This document shows positions 1-5,370 of a stretch of 5,370 nucleotides of DNA, one piece after another. The translations under genes were made by a program, and so were the position numbers. This stretch comes from Burkholderiales bacterium. GTDB taxonomy: Bacteria > Pseudomonadota > Gammaproteobacteria > Burkholderiales > Usitatibacteraceae. The notes under the pieces are model-generated. The model searched no databases, was not told the origin of the DNA, and saw only the letters and a program-made list of their open reading frames with translations. Where the stretch lies: contig JANXWW010000007.1 of NCBI GenBank assembly GCA_025350945.1, positions 1-5,370 of the forward strand. The letters are read 5' to 3'. How positions within the stretch are numbered: the first letter of the stretch is position 1; the number at the start of each line of letters is the position of its first letter.

Positions 1-159
1 GAGTGAGCATAAATTTTCTAATTTCGTAATGTTTAGTTAATGTCGAACCAAGCCGGATGCGTTTGGACGACATCATCAAGATGCACGATCAGTGCCTGCT
101 CACCATACACAACACACAACATACTTTTTTCAATTCGTCGAACGTGATGCTTGTAAGTG

Positions 160-192
160 AACTACGGGCAAACTACGAGCAACCTACAAACA
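160..192. repeat. Three imperfect 11-base tandem units
   Basis: The units are aactacgggca (160-170), aactacgagca (171-181) and acctacaaaca (182-192). The first two differ at one base, while the third has diverged further. The 11-base period is close to one helical turn, so a binding site is possible, but chance is also possible. They lie about 70 to 100 bases past the stop of the leftward solute-binding protein gene, immediately beyond the terminator hairpin. Confidence 0.4.
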
Positions 193-194
193 AG

Positions 195-225
195 CTGCCC
201 GTCGCGTGTGCCGCGCGACGGGCAG
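195..225 (-). terminator. Hairpin terminator after the solute-binding protein gene
   Basis: A perfect 12-base inverted repeat (195-206 pairs with 214-225; arms CTGCCCGTCGCG and CGCGACGGGCAG) encloses a 7-base loop. It starts 36 bases beyond the stop codon of the leftward gene at 262. On the minus strand the hairpin is followed by CTTGTTTGT, only moderately T-rich. On the plus strand no T-run follows. It is therefore best read as the terminator of the minus-strand gene, with a weak T-tract; an RNA-stabilising 3' hairpin is the alternative. Confidence 0.6.
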
Positions 226-261
226 TCATAACAGTATGCCAAATTGTAATGTGAAACGGGG

Positions 262-1869
262 TCAGTTAATCACCGCCCATTTTGCGTTCATGCGGTTATC
301 AGGGCGGTGTACGACCGTAATATTGCTGCGCATTGCCCACGGAATGACTTGATGGTGAAAAGGAATGTGACCGACATCGGCCTGATCGAGTAATAGCGCT
401 TCTTTTGTCAGATCAGCACGTTTTTTGAAATCAACTTCAGTTTTGAGTTGATCTACAATCGCATCGACTTTGGTATTCGAGTAGCCAGAAAAATTCCAGG
501 TGCCGTCGCCGCCCTGGCCCTTGGTGCGCAAAATGGATTGCAGCGTGTAGAGCGAATCAAAGGTCGGCACGCCCCAGCCGAGCAGGTACATGCTGGTATC
601 GCTATTCTGAATTTTGGGGAAATAAAGCGCACGCGGCATTGCGTTTACCTTGACGCGAATATCGATCTTGGCCAGCATGCCAGCAACGGCGACGCAAATA
701 GCCTGGTCGTTGATATAGCGGTTATCAGGACAATCCAGCGTCACATCAAAGCCTGACGCGAAACCAGCGTCGGCCATCAATTTTTTGGCTTTGGCAATAT
801 CAACAGGCGGGCGTTTTTCAAGATCGGCGCTGTAGCCGCGCACTTGCGGCGCGATCATCGACATGGTGGGCAGCGATAATTTGCGCATCACGCTGATGTG
901 AATCGCATTGGCGTCAATAGTTTGCAGCATGGCCTGACGAACACGAATATCCTTGAACGGGTTTTTGCCTTTCGTGCCATAGAGCAATTCATCGCGACCC
1001 TGATCAAAATTCAGAAAGAGGGTGCGATTTTCATTTCCTTCCACAATTTTGATGGCTTTATCTTCCTTCAATTTTGGCACGTCTTGCACCGGCGGATCGA
1101 GTACGAAATCTATTTCTCCTGTCAACAGCGCCGATACCCGTGTTGCGTTGTTTTTGATTGGCGTGTAGACCACTTCGTCAATGGAGGCGCTGTCGCGTTT
1201 GCCCCACCATTTTGGGTTGGCGGTGACCACGGTTTTCACATCGGGCTCGCGGGTTTTTAAAATAAACGGGCCGGTGCCGTTAGTGTTGCGTGCGGTATAC
1301 GTTTCTTCCTTGTTTTTGAAATCCTGCGGCTTTTGCGCGTTGTTTTTCAATGCCCAGGCCTTGTTCATCATTCTGATTTCGGTAAGTTGATCCAGCAGGG
1401 TGGGGCTGGGGCCATCGCTGACGATATCGACGGTCAGGTTATCGATTTTTTTGGCCTCTTTAATGCCTTGCATATAAGCCGAAAAGTCCGAGGTTTTTTC
1501 CAGTGCACGGGTGATTGAGAACACCACGTCATCGGCTGAGAACGATGCGCCATCGTGGTACACAACCTTGTCGCGCAGCTTGAATCGCATCGTGGTCGGA
1601 TTCACCTGCGTCCAGCTTGTCGAGAGACACGGCTCAATTGCCATCGTCTTGCCGCGATTGACCAGCGGCTCGTAGATGTGATCGGACATAGAGTTGTTCA
1701 AGCCCTCATTTTGCGAGTGCGGGTCCATCGTCAATACATCGCCTTGACTAGCCCAGCGGAATGTTTTCGCATCGGCCTCAGTAATAGCACTGAATCCTGC
1801 AAGGCTTGCAAAGACACTTGTGGTTAGCAATGTTGCTGCTGATTTTTTAATTGCTGATACAAACTCCAT
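262..1869 (-). CDS. Periplasmic ABC transporter solute-binding protein, family 5 (DppA/OppA-like)
   Basis: This 535-residue protein binds a solute in the periplasm for an ABC importer. Family members (SBP_bac_5) take up dipeptides, oligopeptides, nickel, or other small compounds, and the ligand cannot be told from sequence here. It has a signal peptide with Lys8-Lys9, a hydrophobic core (about 11-29) and a likely AxA cleavage after Ala-Asp-Ala at 32-34. Family hallmarks include the early region FRWASQGDVLTMDP (37-50), the YEPLV segment (66-70), NGTGPFIL (197-204), NPKWWG (218-223) and the IRVRQAM block (308-314). Length is normal for the family. I chose the start at 1869 over an in-frame ATG at 1911 because AAGGAG lies 6 bases upstream and the signal peptide then begins properly. 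No permease or ATPase gene is adjacent in the window, so it may be an orphan binding protein or the last gene of a dispersed system. The family is certain; the substrate is unknown. Confidence 0.93.
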   Translation of the reverse strand: MEFVSAIKKSAATLLTTSVFASLAGFSAITEADAKTFRWASQGDVLTMDPHSQNEGLNNSMSDHIYEPLVNRGKTMAIEPCLSTSWTQVNPTTMRFKLRDKVVYHDGASFSADDVVFSITRALEKTSDFSAYMQGIKEAKKIDNLTVDIVSDGPSPTLLDQLTEIRMMNKAWALKNNAQKPQDFKNKEETYTARNTNGTGPFILKTREPDVKTVVTANPKWWGKRDSASIDEVVYTPIKNNATRVSALLTGEIDFVLDPPVQDVPKLKEDKAIKIVEGNENRTLFLNFDQGRDELLYGTKGKNPFKDIRVRQAMLQTIDANAIHISVMRKLSLPTMSMIAPQVRGYSADLEKRPPVDIAKAKKLMADAGFASGFDVTLDCPDNRYINDQAICVAVAGMLAKIDIRVKVNAMPRALYFPKIQNSDTSMYLLGWGVPTFDSLYTLQSILRTKGQGGDGTWNFSGYSNTKVDAIVDQLKTEVDFKKRADLTKEALLLDQADVGHIPFHHQVIPWAMRSNITVVHRPDNRMNAKWAVIN

Positions 1870-1875
1870 GCATAG

Positions 1876-1881
1876 CTCCTT
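1876..1881 (-). promoter_or_regulatory. Ribosome binding site that sets the start of the solute-binding protein
   Basis: Read on the minus strand, AAGGAG lies 6 bases before the ATG at 1869-1867. The other in-frame ATG at 1911 has no comparable site, and using it would put 14 extra charged residues ahead of the signal peptide. This decides the start. Confidence 0.8.
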
Positions 1882-1899
1882 AAATTTAAATAGTTTTTT

Positions 1900-1927
1900 T
1901 CTATGTGACATTTCTTGATTGAGGCAA
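1900..1927 (-). promoter_or_regulatory. Possible sigma70-type promoter for the solute-binding protein gene
   Basis: On the minus strand TTGCCT (1927-1922) is followed after 16 bases by CATAGA (1905-1900), a partial match to -35 and -10 boxes. Transcription would start near 1893 and give a leader of about 24 bases. The -10 match is weak, so this is only a candidate. Confidence 0.25.
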
Positions 1928-2101
1928 GTGTGCCCAAGCGGGTGGGTGAAGTCAACGGTGGAATTTTGGATGTAGTTAGGTTCGAATCAAAGATTTGCTG
2001 CCACGCTATTACGTAGTGTTTTGGCGAGAAAATGTTGGGATGGAGCGTTTTAAGCTACGCTTAGCACTACAACGAATAATATTTGTAAAAAAGGAACCGG
2101 A
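1912..2101. promoter_or_regulatory. Divergent intergenic region between the solute-binding protein gene and the proteasome operon
   Basis: The genes on either side are transcribed away from each other, so promoters for both should lie here or just inside 1870-1911. For the rightward operon I see a TAATAT at 2077-2082 that resembles a -10 box, but it has no good -35 partner at 16-18 bases and would put the transcript start almost on the ribosome binding site. A small inverted repeat, TAAGC-tac-GCTTA (2051-2063), lies just upstream and could be part of an operator. A clear heat-shock promoter was not found by eye. Confidence 0.4.
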
Positions 2102-2680
2102 ATGACAACTATCGTGGTCGTAAAAAAGGACGGTATGGCCGTGATCGCGGGTGACACCTTGACAACATTCGGCTCAACCCGGCTGGCGAGCGTGCATGAT
2201 GCCGCCCCGGAAAAATTGCTGAAACACGGTGACACCTATTTCGGTATCGCAGGCTCAGCCGCGCACCAGCTCGTGCTGGAGCATTTGCTGAAAAAACATC
2301 CGGAATTCAAATTTCACGGGCGTGATGATATTTACGAAAGTTTTCGCAAGATTCATCCCATCCTGAAAGACGAGGCTTATCTGAATCCGAAGGAAGAAGA
2401 AGATGACCCTTATGAATCTTCGCAATTAACGTCGCTGGTTGTGAACTCCAGCGGTATTTTTGGCGTCTATTCCATGCGCGAAGTTTTTGAGTTTGATCGA
2501 TTTTGGTCAATTGGATCGGGCCGTGATTTCGCGTTAGGCGCGATGTACGCAGTCTACAAGGGACGGAAGTCGGCCGAAGATATCGCCAGATTGGGTGTGT
2601 TGGCTGGCGCAGAATACGATACAGGTACAGGATTGCCGATGAACGTGGCGGTGGTGAAAATGAATGGCAAACGAGGATAA
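2102..2680 (+). CDS. BPH-type (betaproteobacteria) proteasome homolog, HslV-like threonine peptidase
   Basis: This 192-residue protein is an Ntn-hydrolase of the proteasome beta/HslV superfamily. The second codon is Thr, so removal of Met by methionine aminopeptidase would expose the catalytic Thr1. Further hallmarks are AGDT with Asp18 (mature Asp17), a candidate active-site lysine at Lys38 (EKLL; offset by about four residues from Lys33 of HslV by an insertion), GIAGSAA (48-54), IGSGRDFALGAM (137-148) with Ser139, and YDTGTG (172-177) with Asp173. It differs from true HslV in having a clearly acidic insert (97-105) and in the absence of hslU beside it. This matches published descriptions of BPH, whose Thiobacillus denitrificans and Cupriavidus metallidurans members form 14-subunit double rings with an acidic interior and no known unfoldase partner. 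AGGAA lies 5 bases before the start. It is the first gene of a three-gene operon and overlaps the next by 17 bases. Proteasome-family membership is very firm; the BPH assignment is from recall of family features. Classical HslV is the alternative, less likely. Confidence 0.88.
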   Translation: MTTIVVVKKDGMAVIAGDTLTTFGSTRLASVHDAAPEKLLKHGDTYFGIAGSAAHQLVLEHLLKKHPEFKFHGRDDIYESFRKIHPILKDEAYLNPKEEEDDPYESSQLTSLVVNSSGIFGVYSMREVFEFDRFWSIGSGRDFALGAMYAVYKGRKSAEDIARLGVLAGAEYDTGTGLPMNVAVVKMNGKRG

Positions 2681-3089
2681 AAACAGTTCAGCAGAATCAT
2701 TGCGGCTTGATAAATGGGTGTGGGCCGCGCGGTTTTTTAAGACGCGCCAATTGGCGATTGAGGCGATTACCGCCGGGCACGTGGATGTGAATGGCGAGCG
2801 CGCCAAGCCTGCCAAAACAATCCGGATTGGCGACGAGCTCACGCTGCGCAGACCACCCTATGCGACCGAATTGGTGGTGATGGGCATTTGCGAAAAGCGG
2901 GTGTCGGCCCCGCTTGCGCGCGAGCTTTACGATGAAAAGCCCGACAGTATCGCCGCCCGACAAGTGTTGCAAGCCGAACTTCGCGACATGCCGCCGCCGC
3001 TCTTTAAAGGCAGGCCCACCAAACAGGATCGCCGCGCGCTGGAACGTCTGCGCCAGTCCATGACGCATACGTTCTCGGATGAAGATTAA
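2664..3089 (+). CDS. hslR: Hsp15-like S4-domain RNA-binding protein
   Basis: This 141-residue protein has an S4 RNA-binding domain at about residues 13-75 (RLDKWVWAARFFKTR at 14-28, then GHVDVNGERAKPAKTIRIGD at 38-57). A basic C-terminal part follows, including FKGRPTKQDRRALERLR (114-130). Length and both parts match Hsp15. In Escherichia coli Hsp15 binds 50S subunits that have dissociated under heat stress while still carrying peptidyl-tRNA, and helps recycle them. The start overlaps the end of the proteasome gene by 17 bases; only a weak GGTG (2652-2655) precedes it, so translation probably depends on ribosomes finishing the upstream gene. The ATG of the next gene overlaps its own end. In E. 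coli hslR sits beside hslO (Hsp33); here it is instead coupled to a proteasome-like protease. The S4/Hsp15 family is firm; the exact role in this organism is inferred. Confidence 0.92.
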   Translation: MANEDKNSSAESLRLDKWVWAARFFKTRQLAIEAITAGHVDVNGERAKPAKTIRIGDELTLRRPPYATELVVMGICEKRVSAPLARELYDEKPDSIAARQVLQAELRDMPPPLFKGRPTKQDRRALERLRQSMTHTFSDED

Positions 3090-3855
3090 ATTACGGTTTA
3101 TTTATTTTGTATTGTTACTCGCCTGGGCTGGCGCAGCACACGCACAGCCATCCAGTGCTATCGTTTCCTCATCGGCATCGGCATCGGCATCGCTCCCGCT
3201 TCCGACAATAACATCGACAACATCAAAGCCGCCCCTGTTTGTACTGGACGCCGCCGAAACCCATTCGCGCTTTGAAGTGAAATTTTTAGGCATCATGACG
3301 GTGCGCGGCAAATTTAACCGCACCACTGGAAATTTGTATCACGATCCGGCACGGCACGATGCCGCGAGCCGCACCAGCGACAGTATTCACGCCGAAATTG
3401 ATGCGACCACGCTAGATACCAATGTGATTAATGCGCATGCCACGAACGAAATGCTGCGCGGGCCGCAGTTTTTTAACGTGGAAAAATTTCCGGCCATCAC
3501 GTTTAAATCATCCGCGTTTAACTGGGATGAAACAACCTTGAAATCGATTGACGGATCGCTCACGCTGCTCGGCGTTTCCAAACCAGTCACGCTGACCGTT
3601 GAAAAATCGGGCTGCACATCGGCAACGACCCAAAAACGCGCGCGCTGTTTGGCAGAGGCATTTGTCAACGTCAAGCGAGCTGATTTTGGCATGAAGGGTT
3701 GGGCGGCTTCGGTAAGCAATGATGTAAAGCTCATCATCGAGCTCGTCGCCTATCAAGCGAGCGATTCAGGCAATGAGTCCAAAAATAAAGTGGAGGCCGC
3801 CACGCCGTCATTGATTCCCGCCACTACGCCACCAGCAGGCGAGCAACGACCCTGA
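3079..3855 (+). CDS. Secreted YceI-family protein with extended N- and C-terminal tails
   Basis: This 258-residue protein has a clear signal peptide: KIKLR, a hydrophobic core (7-19), and cleavage after Ala-His-Ala (20-22). A Ser/Ala/Thr/Pro-rich linker (23-50) leads to a YceI beta-barrel (about 53-226), recognised from FVLDAAETHSRFEVKFLGIMT (54-74), the RGKF segment (76-79), LRGPQFFNVEKFPAITFKSS (126-145), GSLTLLGVSKPVTL (159-172) and the ADFGMKGW block (201-208). YceI proteins have a lipocalin-like fold, and some bind polyisoprenoid chains. The Pro/Thr/Ala-rich tail (227-258) and two cysteines (179 and 190) in a loop before the last strands go beyond the usual approximately 190-residue form; the cysteines could make a periplasmic disulfide. 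The gene overlaps the S4 gene by 11 bases and lacks a strong ribosome binding site, suggesting coupled translation. The ligand is unknown. Confidence 0.92.
   Translation: MKIKLRFIYFVLLLAWAGAAHAQPSSAIVSSSASASASLPLPTITSTTSKPPLFVLDAAETHSRFEVKFLGIMTVRGKFNRTTGNLYHDPARHDAASRTSDSIHAEIDATTLDTNVINAHATNEMLRGPQFFNVEKFPAITFKSSAFNWDETTLKSIDGSLTLLGVSKPVTLTVEKSGCTSATTQKRARCLAEAFVNVKRADFGMKGWAASVSNDVKLIIELVAYQASDSGNESKNKVEAATPSLIPATTPPAGEQRP
3171..3192 (+). repeat. Short hexanucleotide tandem repeat in the YceI linker
   Basis: Three full copies of atcggc and a partial fourth lie in the part of the gene that encodes the Ser/Ala linker just after the signal peptide (about residues 32-38). The unit is six bases, so changes in copy number would add or remove Ser-Ala pairs without breaking the frame. 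Confidence 0.7.
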
Positions 3856-3866
3856 TTTTTCGTTGC
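3843..3866 (+). repeat. Small inverted repeat across the YceI stop codon
   Basis: GCAACGA (3843-3849) pairs with TCGTTGC (3860-3866) around a 10-base loop that contains the TGA stop (3853-3855). No T-run follows, so it is unlikely to be an intrinsic terminator by itself; the strong terminator lies about 40 bases further on. It may be an RNA 3'-end structure or chance. Confidence 0.45.
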
Positions 3867-3899
3867 GGGTTATCTTAATCATGGCTTAATCATCAGGCG

Positions 3900-3962
3900 A
3901 AAAAATCCCCGCGTCGTTTTGGTGAATCCTGCACATCACCAAATCGTACGCGGGGTATTTTT
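3900..3962. terminator. Bidirectional terminator between converging genes
   Basis: The hairpin runs from 3907 to 3955. CCCCGCGT (3907-3914) pairs with ACGCGGGG (3948-3955), and TTTGGTG (3918-3924) pairs with CACCAAA (3937-3943), with a small bulge and mismatch between them and a loop of 12 bases. A run of A (3900-3905) precedes it and a T-rich run (3956-3962) follows, so it has a T-tract in either direction. It sits between the rightward operon ending at 3855 and the leftward gene ending at 3970, and can serve both. Confidence 0.9.
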
Positions 3963-3969
3963 GAATCTG

Positions 3970-4473
3970 CTATCGCTTGAACAGTGAGCCCAGCGCATCC
4001 TGAATCATGCTGTGATCTTGCGGCACCTGGCCATTGGGCGTCACATGATTAATGAGCTGCGGCAGAATTTGTGCGAGTCCGCCGCTTACTTCGCCATGTG
4101 ACATGCCAAGCTGGCTTGCCATAGACGCAATTTTATCCTGCCCGAAAACGTGGCTGATTTGATCGCCGCTCACCGGCATGTTGTCGCCTTGGCTTACCCA
4201 TGAATCCGCGATGTGGCCCAAGCCGCCTTTTTGAAAAGCATCCATGATGCCGCTCAAACCGCCCATGCTGGGGGCCGCTACGTTGGATTGCCCGCCACCC
4301 AACATGCCGCCGAGCATGCCGCCTAATCCACCACCCCCACCACCCGCGCCGCCTGCACCGCTGCTACCGCCATTGTGCATCAGCATTTGCAACGCCATCT
4401 GCATGAGCGGATTGCTGCCTTGGCTACCGCCTCCACCCAACACGCTGCCCAGTACGCTATCGAGTAACCCCAT
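3970..4473 (-). CDS. YidB-family protein (DUF937)
   Basis: This 167-residue protein has the YidB family pattern. It starts MGLLDSVLGSVLGGGG, has a Met/Gln-rich helix (22-32), a Gly/Ser/Met-rich low-complexity stretch (35-72), and then the conserved region with GGLGHIADSWVSQGDNMPVS (83-102), Gln105 and Phe110, ILPQLINHVTP (136-146) and a C-terminal LGSLFKR. E. coli YidB is about 132 residues; the extra length here is mainly the glycine stretch. The cellular role of this family is not settled, and I do not assign one. I start it at 4473, not at the in-frame ATG at 4548, because GGAAGGGG (4480-4487) lies 6 bases upstream and family members begin at MGL. It is downstream of the CinA-type gene by 96 bases on the same strand and probably has its own promoter. 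Confidence 0.88.
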   Translation of the reverse strand: MGLLDSVLGSVLGGGGSQGSNPLMQMALQMLMHNGGSSGAGGAGGGGGGLGGMLGGMLGGGQSNVAAPSMGGLSGIMDAFQKGGLGHIADSWVSQGDNMPVSGDQISHVFGQDKIASMASQLGMSHGEVSGGLAQILPQLINHVTPNGQVPQDHSMIQDALGSLFKR

Positions 4474-4479
4474 GATTTT

Positions 4480-4487
4480 CCCCTTCC
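4480..4487 (-). promoter_or_regulatory. Ribosome binding site that sets the YidB-family start
   Basis: GGAAGGGG on the minus strand, 6 bases before the ATG at 4473-4471, supports the short start. The longer frame back to 4548 would run across the promoter-like duplication and adds residues absent from this family. Confidence 0.75.
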
Positions 4488-4503
4488 AATGTGAGTGAAT
4501 TAT

Positions 4504-4548
4504 TAAATACTGCCAACATAAATACTGCCGCAAGCGGCCGCTATGCAA
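4504..4548 (-). promoter_or_regulatory. Duplicated promoter-like unit upstream of the YidB-family gene
   Basis: On the minus strand there are two -35/-10-like pairs in the same arrangement: TTGCAT (4548-4543), 18 bases, TATTTA (4524-4519); and TTGCGG (4533-4528), 18 bases, TATTTA (4509-4504). The second pair is offset by exactly 15 bases. The -10-like boxes lie in a 10-base direct repeat (plus-strand aaatactgcc at 4505-4514 and 4520-4529). A start from the downstream pair would fall near 4497 and give a leader of about 24 bases. The spacing is plausible for sigma70, but the boxes are imperfect. Confidence 0.4.
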
Positions 4549-4569
4549 ATATCGTCTTCCGCTTAAAGC

Positions 4570-5325
4570 TTACTTTACGCTGAAGTCAAAGCCAAGATTG
4601 TGAATTTGTTGTTTCATTTCGTGCATCGCAACTGGCACAGCTATCGGGTCGCCGCGAATGGATAATTCGATCACGCGCCCGCCTGCAGCAGTTGCTAAAA
4701 ATTGCGGCAGGCTGGAAAGCTTTGTCGTTGGATAATGCGCAACAATATGATTCATCGCGTCCAGCAAATCGCTTTCACCGGCGCGCTCGATCACAATACT
4801 TTCTTCCGCAAACGGCGTTTGATGAAACAGATGCGCGTATTTTGTTTCCAGCACCCAGGTAATCATTGGCCACGCCATTTCCGGAAAGCCAGGGAGGAAA
4901 TGGTGATCGTCGCACGAGAACGCGGCGATGCGATTGAACGGGTTGGGAATGATGGTTGAGCCCATTGGGAATTCCGCCATCAGTACGCGCTTCGGATGCG
5001 CTTCATCGCCAAATCGCGCGACGATTTCTGCTACGGCCTCGGGGTGTCGGTACAGCTCAACATCCAGCGCTTTTGCAGCGCACTGGCGCGTGTAATCATC
5101 GGGCGTGGCACCAATACCGCCAAAACTGAATACGATATCGGCGCTCGCCATGGTTTGTTTGAGCGTGGCGGTAATGCGTTCGGGCTCATCGCCCAAATAA
5201 TTGGCGTAGCTAAGCGCCAGGCCATAGACCCCGAGAATTTCGATGAGTTTGGAAAGATGTTTGTCCTGACGTTTGCCGGACAAAATTTCGTCGCCAATAA
5301 TGAGCGCGCCAAAAATTCTTTGCAT
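4570..5325 (-). CDS. CinA N-terminal / MoaB-like domain protein (COG1058), short form
   Basis: This 251-residue protein belongs to the MoCF-binding superfamily shared by the N-terminal half of CinA and by MoaB/Mog. Visible motifs are IIGDEILSGKRQDKH (9-23), FSFGGIGATPDDYT (66-79; the GGxGxTxDD signature) and LPGFPEM (144-150). The last 80 residues resemble the small domain that follows in CinA. Full-length CinA is about 400 residues and adds a nicotinamide-nucleotide amidase (PncC) domain, which is absent here. In full-length CinA the N-terminal domain is linked to ADP-ribose hydrolysis; whether this short protein has that activity, binds molybdopterin, or does neither is unknown. It is often annotated as competence/damage-inducible protein A, a name that does not prove a role in competence. 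Its ribosome binding site is weak (AGG 6 bases upstream on the minus strand). No clear promoter is visible in the 45 bases left before the window ends. Confidence 0.88.
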   Translation of the reverse strand: MQRIFGALIIGDEILSGKRQDKHLSKLIEILGVYGLALSYANYLGDEPERITATLKQTMASADIVFSFGGIGATPDDYTRQCAAKALDVELYRHPEAVAEIVARFGDEAHPKRVLMAEFPMGSTIIPNPFNRIAAFSCDDHHFLPGFPEMAWPMITWVLETKYAHLFHQTPFAEESIVIERAGESDLLDAMNHIVAHYPTTKLSSLPQFLATAAGGRVIELSIRGDPIAVPVAMHEMKQQIHNLGFDFSVK

Positions 5326-5370
5326 ATTGGCCTAAAAATAATATGTAAATACAGAAATAAAAACGGGGGC

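Larger units (their letters stand above)
1..261. other. Intergenic region without a supported gene
   Basis: No convincing coding region is seen here. The only open frame of note (57-254, plus) has a low-complexity middle, no clear ribosome binding site, and runs through the terminator hairpin at 195-225, so I do not call it. The stretch contains three imperfect 11-base tandem units (160-192) followed directly by the hairpin. The first 150 bases are AT-rich and show nothing I can name; they may belong to the flank of a gene outside the window. Confidence 0.6.

Noticed and set aside
57..254. 65-codon plus-strand open frame in the left flank
   Set aside because: It has no ribosome binding site, its composition is low in complexity, and it reads through the tandem units and the terminator hairpin.
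1926..1948. Possible sigma54 promoter (TTGGGCACACTTGC on the minus strand)
   Set aside because: It resembles GG...GC boxes, but the distance between GG and GC is 7-8 bases, where sigma54 needs 10.
2102..2680. Classical hslV of an HslUV pair, or Anbu
   Set aside because: No hslU follows, the acidic insert and the lysine offset do not match classical HslV, and the protein is shorter than the approximately 250-residue Anbu family.
4244..4498. Proline-rich plus-strand open frame of 84 codons
   Set aside because: It is the antisense reading of the glycine-rich part of the YidB-family gene; glycine codons reverse to proline-type codons. It has no independent support.
4504..4541. Repeats as a CRISPR array or insertion sequence end
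   Set aside because: There are only two 10-base copies with a 5-base gap, no transposase nearby, and the layout fits a promoter duplication better.
5326..5370. Promoter for the CinA-type gene (TATTAT on the minus strand at 5343-5338)
   Set aside because: No acceptable -35 box is seen at the right distance, and the transcript start would fall on the ribosome binding site.

Overview
The window looks like ordinary chromosomal DNA from a betaproteobacterium, most likely Burkholderiales or a relative of moderate GC content. The main reason is the gene at 2102, which encodes an HslV-like proteasome subunit matching the betaproteobacteria-restricted BPH type (betaproteobacteria proteasome homolog). 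The family mix around it (family 5 solute-binding protein, Hsp15, YceI, YidB/DUF937, short CinA-type protein) also fits. This taxonomic call is an inference from families, not from a search. I see no tRNA, rRNA, insertion sequence, CRISPR array or phage gene.

Layout. 1-261 holds no supported gene, but has a strong hairpin at 195-225 that probably ends the leftward gene next to it. 262-1869 (minus) encodes a secreted oligopeptide/dipeptide-type ABC solute-binding protein with no permease or ATPase gene beside it. 1870-2101 is a divergent promoter region. 2102-3855 (plus) is a tightly packed three-gene operon: the BPH-type proteasome subunit, an Hsp15-type S4 RNA-binding protein, and a periplasmic YceI protein. 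Each gene overlaps the next, by 17 and 11 bases. A bidirectional hairpin terminator at 3900-3962 separates this operon from two leftward genes: the YidB-family gene (3970-4473) and, upstream of it, a CinA N-terminal/MoaB-like gene (4570-5325). A short intergenic region before the YidB-family gene contains a 15-base duplicated promoter-like unit.

How the genes may work together. The most interesting point is the co-transcription of a self-compartmentalising protease subunit, for which no dedicated unfoldase is known, with a homologue of Hsp15. Hsp15 rescues heat-dissociated 50S subunits that still carry peptidyl-tRNA. This suggests, as a hypothesis only, that the protease may act near ribosome quality control or heat stress. 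The periplasmic YceI protein may share the operon only for expression. The solute-binding protein, YidB-family and CinA-type genes look like independent units.
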